Assembly (NCBI GenBank): GCA_964526565.1
Contig: CAZGMC010000056.1
Location: 1-28,934, forward strand
DNA length: 28,934 bases
From: CAZGMC01 sp964526565
Lineage (GTDB): Bacteria > Pseudomonadota > Alphaproteobacteria > DSM-16000 > Inquilinaceae
Direction: 5' to 3'
The notes under the pieces: model-generated
Databases searched by the model: none
What the model saw: only the letters and a program-made list of their open reading frames with translations
What the model was told of the DNA's origin: nothing
Translations under genes and position numbers: made by a program
Part shown: positions 23,222-28,934 of the stretch, one piece after another
Layout: every line of letters begins with the position of its first letter
Position numbering within the stretch: position 1 is the stretch's first letter

Positions 23222-24007
23222 TCATACCGCCGACATTCGGGATCGTGACGGGGCGCCGGTCGTACTCAAGTCCGGCCGGTCGCTGAACACCGCGGCGACC
23301 CCCAGGGCGAACAGGGCACGGGCGCGGGCCGGGTCGTTGACGGTGTAGGCCAGGACCGGGCGGCCGGTGGCGCGGCAGGCGGCGATGCCGTCCGGCGTCT
23401 CGAACGCATGGTTGACGGCGATCGTCGCTGCGCCGACGGCGTCGGCGATGGCGGACCAGTCGGCCGGACGCTCCCAGATCAGGTAGCCGCGCGGCCAGTC
23501 GGGGGCCGCCTCGCGGGCCGCCAGCAGCGACTCCAACTCGAACGACGAGACCAGCGGCGGCGGCCGGTCGGCCGGCCACAGCCGGCGCGCCTCGGCCAGC
23601 GCCACCAGCGCCGTCTCGCGCTCCCGCCCCGCACAGGGCTTGATCTCCAGGTTGAGAGCCAGGTCAAGCTGGCGGGCCATGACCAGCGCCTCGGCCAGGG
23701 TCGGCACGCGCTCGCCGGCGAACGCGGGCCCGAACCAGCGGCCGGCGTCGAGTCGCCGGATCACCGCCAGCGGGGTCGCGCGCACCGCCCCGCGGCCGTC
23801 GGTGGTGCGGTCCAGGTCGTCGTCGTGCATCAGGATCGGCACGCCGTCGGCCGTCAGCTTGACGTCGACCTCGACCATGCGCGCCCCCAGCGCCGCCGCG
23901 GCATCGACCCCGGCCAGCGTGTTCTCCGGCGCAAGCGCCGCCGCGCCGCGGTGGCCGATCACGCGCGGCAGCGCCAGGCCCGGCGGCAACGGCGAGTCCC
24001 CGCTCAT
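23222..24007 (-). CDS. ugpQ: Glycerophosphodiester phosphodiesterase
   Basis: The enzyme hydrolyses glycerophosphodiesters from phospholipid breakdown to glycerol-3-phosphate and an alcohol. The TIM-barrel signature is complete: H19-R20-G in VIGHRGAAALAPENTL, metal ligands E47 and D49 in MVEVDVKLTADGVPILMHDD with H61, and NLEIKPC. There is no signal peptide, as in cytoplasmic UgpQ. The product is 261 residues. The ATG at 24007 overlaps the stop of the preceding secreted-protein gene (ATGA), placing it last in a three-gene operon. Confidence 0.92.
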   Translation of the reverse strand: MSGDSPLPPGLALPRVIGHRGAAALAPENTLAGVDAAAALGARMVEVDVKLTADGVPILMHDDDLDRTTDGRGAVRATPLAVIRRLDAGRWFGPAFAGERVPTLAEALVMARQLDLALNLEIKPCAGRERETALVALAEARRLWPADRPPPLVSSFELESLLAAREAAPDWPRGYLIWERPADWSAIADAVGAATIAVNHAFETPDGIAACRATGRPVLAYTVNDPARARALFALGVAAVFSDRPDLSTTGAPSRSRMSAV

Positions 24008-24726
24008 GGCGTCCCTTCCTCCGGCGGGCAGGGCGGGCGCGGCCACAGGTCCTCGCGGCCGGCCGGGTGGAACCGGATCAGCACCCGCCGCGGCAGGAAG
24101 CGGCGCACCACCGTGCGCCGGTCGCGGTGGAGGTCCAGCACGTCGAAATCGCGGTTCATGTCCTCGTAGGCGATACCGGTGGTGACGAAATCGAGCAGGC
24201 TGGCATGGATCGCCGTGGTCGGGAAGCGCCAGCTCGCCTGCACGATGACCGGCGACCGGCCCGGCGGGTTGACGCTGCAGAAGGCGTCGGGCGGGCCGTA
24301 CAGCGCCTCCAGCGTGTCGATAACGCTCAGATAGCTGGGCCCGAGCGAGCTGCGGTTGCGCCGCTCCAAAAGCACCTGCTGCAACCGGTGACTGTCCTCG
24401 TTCATCTGGAAATACGCCGTGAACTCGAGTCCGGCAAAGGTCACGTCGAACAGGGCGCGGTCGGCATAGGCGCCGCCGAACCGCCAGCGCCCCGGCAGTT
24501 GCGCCAGGGCCTCGCCGAAGGCCGCCGCCAGCGCCGCCTCGTCCATGCCCCAGCGGGCCACCCGCCAGCCCTGCGGGTCGACTGGCGCCTCCGGCCCGGC
24601 CACCGGCGCCGGCTGCATCGCCCCGGCCGACTCTGCGCCGGAGCCCTGGGCGAGCACCGTGCCGACCGGCACCGCCAGCCACAGCGCCGCGGCCAGGGCT
24701 GCGGCCCGGCGCCGGGCACGGGTCAC
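24004..24726 (-). CDS. Secreted protein of unknown function (WGM-type motif)
   Basis: I do not recognise a named family. The protein (240 residues) has an N-terminal signal peptide (RRRAAALAAALWLAVPVGTV then LAQ), then a Pro/Ala linker, then GWRVARWGMDEAALAAAFGE, a motif seen in many exported proteins of unknown role. It continues with LEFTAYFQMNEDSHRLQQVL and LEALYGPPDAF, the usual later parts of such domains. The C-terminus is Arg/Pro-rich. It is likely periplasmic. The GTG start at 24726 overlaps the channel gene's stop as GTGA, and its own stop overlaps the phosphodiesterase start, so all three are translationally coupled. Confidence 0.7.
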   Translation of the reverse strand: MTRARRRAAALAAALWLAVPVGTVLAQGSGAESAGAMQPAPVAGPEAPVDPQGWRVARWGMDEAALAAAFGEALAQLPGRWRFGGAYADRALFDVTFAGLEFTAYFQMNEDSHRLQQVLLERRNRSSLGPSYLSVIDTLEALYGPPDAFCSVNPPGRSPVIVQASWRFPTTAIHASLLDFVTTGIAYEDMNRDFDVLDLHRDRRTVVRRFLPRRVLIRFHPAGREDLWPRPPCPPEEGTP

Positions 24727-25676
24727 GTCCGCTGCCGCTCGGTCAGGTGCCGGCGGAGGTCGGCGATCTCCCCGCGCAGCGCAGAAATCTGCGTGGCCAC
24801 GGCCTCGGAGTTCTCGATGGCGGCGCTGCGGATGGTCTCGGTCTGCTCGGCCTGCTCCACCTCGTGCTGGCTCTGCATGGCGTTGACGATGATGGCTATG
24901 AACAGGTTGAGCACGGCAAAGCTGGTCAGCACGATGAACGGCACGAAAAACACCCACGACCAGGGGAAAATCTCCATGGTCGGGCGGACGATGCCCATGG
25001 ACCAGCTTTCCAGCGTCATGATCTGGAACAGCGAGTACATCGATGCGCCGATCGAGCCGAACCATTCCTGCATGTTCGGGTCTGGGTGGGTGCCGAACAG
25101 CTTGGTCGCCAGCACCGACGACACATAGAACACCAGGAACAGCACCGCGACGATGGACAGCATGCCGGGGATGGCGGTCAGCAGCGCCTCCACCACCTTG
25201 CGCATCTGCGGCACCACCGACAAGAGGCGCAGCACGCGCAGGATGCGCAGCGCGCGCAGGATCGACAGGTTGCCGCTGGCCGGTGCCAGCGAGATGCCGA
25301 CAATAATGAAATCGAAGACGTTCCAGCCATTCCGGAAGAACGCCAGCCGGTAGACCAGCAGCTTGGCCACCACTTCGATCACGAACACCATCAGGATGGC
25401 GCGGTCGATGGCGATCAGGACATCACCGGCCGCGGCCATCGCCGCCTCGCTCGTCTCCAGGCCGAGCGTCACTGCATTCACGCAGATGATCGCGGCGATG
25501 ACGCGCTGGGTCCAATGCCACTCGACCAGCCAGCGCAGGCGGTCGATCAGGTCCGGCCTGCCGGCGGACCGGGCAGTGGATCGGGCAGTGGATCGGGCAG
25601 TGGATCGGGCAGTGGACTGGGCAGTGGATCGGGCAGTGGATCGGGCAGTGGATCGGGCAACGGACACGTCGGTCAT
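24723..25676 (-). CDS. NaChBac-like voltage-gated cation channel
   Basis: The 317-residue protein has one six-helix channel unit, like bacterial voltage-gated sodium channels that act as tetramers. Helices are at about 57-74 (S1), 87-108 (S2), 115-131 (S3), 138-156 (S4), 170-193 (S5) and 240-266 (S6). S4 has Arg at 141, 144, 147 and 150. The filter reads MTLESWSMG (T221-L222-E223-S224-W225), the sodium-selective BacNav type. A C-terminal helix (about 270-315) could form the usual coiled coil. The N-terminus carries eight ARST-like repeats. A GTG at 25712 is an alternative start. It leads a three-gene operon. Confidence 0.92.
   Translation of the reverse strand: MTDVSVARSTARSTARSTAQSTARSTARSTARSTARSAGRPDLIDRLRWLVEWHWTQRVIAAIICVNAVTLGLETSEAAMAAAGDVLIAIDRAILMVFVIEVVAKLLVYRLAFFRNGWNVFDFIIVGISLAPASGNLSILRALRILRVLRLLSVVPQMRKVVEALLTAIPGMLSIVAVLFLVFYVSSVLATKLFGTHPDPNMQEWFGSIGASMYSLFQIMTLESWSMGIVRPTMEIFPWSWVFFVPFIVLTSFAVLNLFIAIIVNAMQSQHEVEQAEQTETIRSAAIENSEAVATQISALRGEIADLRRHLTERQRT
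25563..25658 (-). repeat. Eight 12-bp repeats in the channel N-terminus
   Basis: Eight near-identical 12-base units (plus strand GGGCAGTGGATC, minus strand GATCCACTGCCC) encode Ala-Arg-Ser-Thr; one unit has Gln for Arg and the last ends in Ala. The array gives a basic, Ser/Thr-rich cytoplasmic leader just before the first membrane helix. Confidence 0.9.
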
Positions 25677-25806
25677 GGCGATCGGCGCTCCACGGGCACG
25701 CTTGGCAGACACCGCGTGTCACTTGGGACAGGCGCCGGTGCGGCGCAAGAGGAGGCAGCAGCACCGGCGCGGCCGCCCGCGGTGCAACATTCAGAAAAAT
25801 TCCAGG

Positions 25807-25831
25807 GGAACTGTAACAAAAGTGCCGGGTT
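25807..25831 (+). promoter_or_regulatory. EcfG-like general stress promoter upstream of egtB
   Basis: GGAAC (25807-25811) is followed after 16 bases by GGTT (25828-25831). The alphaproteobacterial EcfG consensus is GGAAC, 16-17 bases, CGTT, so only one defined base differs. It lies about 72 bases before the egtB ATG in a relatively AT-rich patch. The ergothioneine product would suit general stress control. Confidence 0.4.
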
Positions 25832-25902
25832 TACAGGGCACCATCGGGCTCGTTAGGGTCGCCCCTCACGCTGCGGCACATGGCACAGACAGGGAGACCC
25901 CC

Positions 25903-27225
25903 ATGCCCGTCAGCCCCGCCCGCGCGCCCCAGGCGCCCACCGACGAGGACCGTCGCACTCACCTCCTGCGCCGCTTCCGTGAGGTTCGCGCCCAGACCGA
26001 CGCGCTGGCCGAGGGGCTGGCACCGGAGGACCAGGTCGTCCAGTCGATGACCGACGCCAGCCCGGTCAAGTGGCACCGGGCGCACACCACCTGGTTCTTC
26101 GAGACCTTCCTGCTGACGCCGTTCGCCCGCGGCTACCGCACGTTCCATCCGGGCTACGGCTATCTGTTCAACTCCTATTACGAGACGGTCGGCAGCCGGC
26201 ACCCGCGCCCGCAGCGCGGCCTGATCACGCGGCCGGCGGTGGCCGAGATCGCCGACTACCGGCTGCACGTCGATGCCGCCATGGCGGCGCTGGTCGACGG
26301 CGCCGACGCCGACACCTGGGCGGCGATCGCGCCGCTGATCGAGTTGGCGCTGGCCCATGAGCAGCAGCACCAGGAACTGCTCCTCACCGACCTGCTCCAC
26401 GCCTTCTCATTCAACCCGCTGCACCCGGCCTACCGGCCCTACCGGCCCTCGGGCGCGGTAACCCCGCCGCCGCGCGGCTGGGTCGGCTTCGACGAAGGCG
26501 TCTACGAGATCGGCCACGCCGGCGACGGCTTCACCTTCGACAACGAGGGTCCGCGCCACCGCGTCTACCTGCACCCGTTCCGCCTGGCGACGCGGCCGGT
26601 GACCAATGGCGACTGGCAGGCCTTCATCGCCGACGGCGGCTATCGGCGACCGGACCTGTGGCTGTCCGACGGCTGGGCCACGGTGTTGATGGAGGGCTGG
26701 ACGGCGCCGATCTACTGGACCGAGCGCGACGGCCAGTGGTGGTCGATGACCCTGGCCGGCCTGCAGCCAATCGAGGCCGAGGCGCCGGTCTGCCAGGTCA
26801 GCTATTTCGAGGCCGACGCCTTCGCCCGCTGGGCCGGCGCCCGCCTGCCGACCGAGGCCGAATGGGAGGTGGCGGCGCGCGGCCTGCCGGTCGAGGGCAA
26901 CACCGTCGGCAGCGGCATGCTGCGCCCGACCCCGGCGGCCGGGCCGGCGGTCGGGCCGGCGGTCGGGTCGGCGGGCGCGCTGCTGCAGATGTTCGGCGAC
27001 GTCTGGGAGTGGACGGCCAGCGCCTACAGCGCCTATCCCGGCTTCCGTCCGGCCGGCGGCGCCGTCGGCGAGTACAACGGCAAGTTCATGTGCGGCCAGT
27101 TCGTGCTGCGCGGCGGCTCGTGCGCCACGCCGGACGGCCATGTCCGTGCCACCTATCGCAACTTCTTCTATCCGCACCAGCGCTGGCAGTTCAGCGGACT
27201 GCGTTTGGCTGAGGACGTGGCATGA
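25903..27225 (+). CDS. egtB: Ergothioneine biosynthesis sulfoxide synthase EgtB
   Basis: EgtB is a non-haem iron enzyme that joins hercynine to a thiol (gamma-glutamylcysteine or cysteine) with oxygen. The N-terminal DinB-like domain (about 15-185) holds the iron ligands: a His in KWHRAHTTWFFETFLL (H58 or H61) and H152/H156 in AHEQQHQELL. The C-terminal FGE/sulfatase-modifying domain (about 195-440) includes RPVTNGDWQAFI, RLPTEAEWEVAARG, DVWEWTASAY and FVLRGGSC. The ATG at 25903 follows AGGGAG. The product is 440 residues. A GPAVGPAVGSAG repeat sits in a loop near 346. It overlaps egtD as ATGA. Confidence 0.95.
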   Translation: MPVSPARAPQAPTDEDRRTHLLRRFREVRAQTDALAEGLAPEDQVVQSMTDASPVKWHRAHTTWFFETFLLTPFARGYRTFHPGYGYLFNSYYETVGSRHPRPQRGLITRPAVAEIADYRLHVDAAMAALVDGADADTWAAIAPLIELALAHEQQHQELLLTDLLHAFSFNPLHPAYRPYRPSGAVTPPPRGWVGFDEGVYEIGHAGDGFTFDNEGPRHRVYLHPFRLATRPVTNGDWQAFIADGGYRRPDLWLSDGWATVLMEGWTAPIYWTERDGQWWSMTLAGLQPIEAEAPVCQVSYFEADAFARWAGARLPTEAEWEVAARGLPVEGNTVGSGMLRPTPAAGPAVGPAVGSAGALLQMFGDVWEWTASAYSAYPGFRPAGGAVGEYNGKFMCGQFVLRGGSCATPDGHVRATYRNFFYPHQRWQFSGLRLAEDVA

Positions 27226-28208
27226 CTGCCGGGGTGCAGCGCGACCTGGGGCCGCTGGACGGCTTCCACGACTATGCAGACCACCACGACGCGTTCCTGG
27301 GCGCCGTGCTTGACGGCCTGGGTCGGGGACAGAGGACGCTGCCGTGCAAGTATTTCTATGACGCGTACGGCTCGCGCCTGTTCGACCGCATCTGCGAGCT
27401 GGACGAGTACTACGTGACGCGCACCGAGCTGTCGCTGCTGGAGACGGTGGCGCCGGCCATCGCTGGCCGGGCCGGCCCGCGCATCGGCCTGGTCGAGTTC
27501 GGCAGCGGTTCCAGCGTCAAGGTGCGCCTGCTGCTGGACACTCTGAACGCGCCGGCGGCCTACGTGCCGGTGGACATCTCGCGCGAGCACCTGCTGATCT
27601 CGGCGCGAGGGCTGGCGGCGGACTATCCGGCGCTGGCGGTGGTGCCGGTCTGCGCCGACTACACGCAGCCGTTCGCCCTGCCGGAGCTGACCGGCGCGGC
27701 CGGGCGGCTCGGCTTCTTTCCCGGCTCGACGATCGGCAACTTCGACCCGGCTGCGGCAGCGACGTTCCTGGCCGGCCTGCGCGCGGCCCTGGAGCCGGGC
27801 AGCGGGCTGGTCGTCGGCGCCGACCTGGCCAAGGACCCGGCCGTGCTGTGCGCCGCCTATGACGACGCCGAGGGCGTGACCGCCGCCTTCAACCTGAACC
27901 TGCTGCGCCGCATCAACCGCGAGCTGGGTGCCGACTTCGACCTGTCGGGCTTCACCCACGAGGCCCGCTGGAACGCCGCCGACAGCCGCATCGAGATGCA
28001 CCTGGTCAGCCGCCGCGCCCAGACGGTGAGCGTGGCCGGCCGCCGCTTCCCCTTCGCCGTCGGCGAGAGCATCCACACCGAGAACTCGTACAAGTATTCG
28101 ATCGACAGCTTCCAGGCGCTGGCCGCCCGCGCCGGCTGGACCCCCGCCGAAGCCTGGACCGACCCCGGCCGGCTGTTCAGCGTGCACTATCTGGAGGCGG
28201 ACGGGTAG
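27222..28208 (+). CDS. egtD: L-histidine N-alpha-methyltransferase EgtD
   Basis: EgtD makes hercynine (trimethylhistidine) from histidine and three SAM, the first ergothioneine step. The 328-residue protein opens with the family segment PCKYFYDAYGSRLFDRICEL then DEYYVTRTE. The SAM-binding loop is EFGSGSSVK (92-100), followed by YVPVDISREHL, and GFFPGSTIGNFDP is diagnostic. ENSYKYSIDSF lies near the end. Start and egtB stop overlap by four bases, so both enzymes are made together. The lyase for the last step (EgtE) is not in the window. Confidence 0.96.
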   Translation: MTAGVQRDLGPLDGFHDYADHHDAFLGAVLDGLGRGQRTLPCKYFYDAYGSRLFDRICELDEYYVTRTELSLLETVAPAIAGRAGPRIGLVEFGSGSSVKVRLLLDTLNAPAAYVPVDISREHLLISARGLAADYPALAVVPVCADYTQPFALPELTGAAGRLGFFPGSTIGNFDPAAAATFLAGLRAALEPGSGLVVGADLAKDPAVLCAAYDDAEGVTAAFNLNLLRRINRELGADFDLSGFTHEARWNAADSRIEMHLVSRRAQTVSVAGRRFPFAVGESIHTENSYKYSIDSFQALAARAGWTPAEAWTDPGRLFSVHYLEADG

Positions 28209-28221
28209 GTCATGCTGGAGA

Positions 28222-28240
28222 GCGGCGGACCGAGCGCCGC
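28222..28240. terminator. Short hairpin between convergent egtD and the coiled-coil gene
   Basis: GCGGCG (28222-28227) and CGCCGC (28235-28240) can pair around a seven-base loop. The hairpin fills the 35-base gap between two convergent stops. No T-run is present. Confidence 0.3.
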
Positions 28241-28243
28241 GGG

Positions 28244-28934
28244 TCAGGGCAGCAGCTTGATCAGGGCGACGATCGCTCCCGTCTGGGCCAAGGCAAAGGT
28301 TATCCCCCAGCGAAGCATTTCGGTCTTGGACGTCGCGACCCTGGCCTCATTCCTGGAATCCAGCTGCTGCATTTCGGTCCGCAACTGTTTGCTTTCGGTC
28401 TGCATGTCGGCCCGCATCTGCTTGAACTCGGCCTGCATGTCGGCCTGAAATTGCCGGCTTTCGGTGCGTAACTGCTTGAACTCGACCTGCATGCCCGTCT
28501 CAAGCTGCTTCATTTCGGTCCTGAGCTGCAGAATCTCGCCCTTCAGCTCGCTTTCAACCTGCCGGATCTCGTCCTTTAGCTGATGGATGTCACTCTTCAG
28601 TTCGGATTCAACCTGCTGGATGTAGCTCTTGAGCTCGCTTTCAACCTTACGGATCTCACCCTTTAGCTGCTGGATGTCACTCTTCAGCTCGGCTTCAACC
28701 TGCTGGATGTAGCTCTTCAGCTCGGCTTCAACCTGCTGGATGTGACTCTTCAGCTCGGCTTCAATCTGATGGATGTAGCTCTTCAGCTCGCTTTCAACCT
28801 GCCGGATCTCGCCCTTTACCTGCTGGATGTCACTCCTCAGCTCGGCTTCAACCCGCTGTATGTCACTCTTCAGCTCGGCTTCAACCTGATGTATGTCACT
28901 CTTCAGCTCGGCTTCAACCCGCTGTATGTCACTC
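28244..28934 (-). CDS. Coiled-coil protein with C-terminal membrane anchor, partial
   Basis: The frame stays open from the right edge to a TGA at 28246-28244; within the window it has no stop and no start codon before the ATG at 28513, so the true start lies beyond the edge. At least 229 residues are visible. Most are 11-residue units of the form QQVEAELKSDI, strongly heptad/hendecad-like, ending in Met/Gln-rich repeats (EFKQLRTESRQFQADMQ). The last helix, GITFALAQTGAIVALIKLLP, is a membrane anchor. The layout recalls DUF1640/CCDC90 proteins, the family of the mitochondrial calcium uniporter regulator MCUR1; the repeat array is much longer than usual. Function is unknown. Confidence 0.75.
   Translation of the reverse strand, partial: SDIQRVEAELKSDIHQVEAELKSDIQRVEAELRSDIQQVKGEIRQVESELKSYIHQIEAELKSHIQQVEAELKSYIQQVEAELKSDIQQLKGEIRKVESELKSYIQQVESELKSDIHQLKDEIRQVESELKGEILQLRTEMKQLETGMQVEFKQLRTESRQFQADMQAEFKQMRADMQTESKQLRTEMQQLDSRNEARVATSKTEMLRWGITFALAQTGAIVALIKLLP
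28541..28934 (-). repeat. 33-bp degenerate tandem repeats in the coiled-coil gene
   Basis: The plus strand shows recurring CTTCAGCTCGGCTTCAACC blocks followed by alternatives such as TGCTGGATGTAGCT or CGCTGTATGTCACT, with a 33-base period (11 codons); some copies carry a codon block for KGEIR in place of KSDI. At least eleven units are visible and the array runs off the window edge. Confidence 0.85.

Noticed and set aside
21198..23579. A 793-codon minus-strand open frame
   Set aside because: It lies opposite the Kef-type antiporter and consists of Gln/His/Arg-rich sequence without any family signal.
28541..28934. CRISPR-like periodic repeat at the right edge
   Set aside because: The 33-bp period is an in-frame 11-codon coding repeat with conserved heptad-like residues, not repeat-spacer structure.

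Overview
The window is very GC-rich (roughly 70% by eye), with almost exclusively G/C third codon positions. Its gene set points to an alphaproteobacterium, most likely a Rhodospirillales-type diazotroph. The pointers are the hemC-hemD-mitofilin(Mic60)-hemY cluster, an EncFtn-encapsulin pair like that of Rhodospirillum rubrum, minCDE, and a fixABCX operon preceded by what reads as a complete NifA/IHF/sigma-54 control region. Species-level identity cannot be read from the sequence. No rRNA, tRNA, CRISPR array, phage or insertion sequence was seen; most of the window is chromosomal core with a few accessory pieces.

Layout. 1-3276 (+): end of ruvC, ruvA (no ruvB follows), a secreted murein endopeptidase, a small frameshifted ORF, then EncFtn and encapsulin. 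3413-5492 (+): a candidate promoter and minCDE. 5533-6405 (-): a GlsB/YeaQ-type membrane protein and a small zincin; 6489-6782 (+): phhB-type pterin dehydratase. 6769-7505 is a non-coding, repeat-rich stretch with a 29-bp tandem repeat, the C-terminal remnant of a DMT-family transporter, a REP-like palindromic element and a terminator. 7506-11149 (-): fixABCX, with control sites at 11215-11344. 11471-12532 (-): a periplasmic DsrE-like protein and a PCu(A)C copper chaperone. 12776-19001 (+): asd, hemC, hemD, a Mic60 homologue with an N-terminal HTH, and hemY. 19125-19639 (-): a YoeB/YefM toxin-antitoxin pair. 19777-21201 (-): malonyl-CoA decarboxylase. 21411-23174 (+): a Kef-type CPA2 antiporter. 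23222-25676 (-): three overlapping genes for a NaChBac-like channel, a secreted protein of unknown function and a glycerophosphodiester phosphodiesterase. 25903-28208 (+): egtB-egtD for ergothioneine. 28244-end (-): a coiled-coil protein with 11-residue repeats and a C-terminal membrane anchor, cut by the window edge.

How parts fit together. FixABCX delivers low-potential electrons to nitrogenase, and its control region implies expression with the nif regulon. EncFtn-encapsulin stores iron, of which nitrogenase needs a great deal, although no shared control site was found. HemC/HemD make uroporphyrinogen III; Mic60 and HemY are inner-membrane proteins kept beside them in alphaproteobacteria. 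EgtB/EgtD make a thiol antioxidant from behind an EcfG-like stress promoter. The least understood unit is the channel/secreted-protein/phosphodiesterase operon. Short in-frame tandem repeats (6, 9, 12 and 33 nt) recur inside otherwise unrelated genes.
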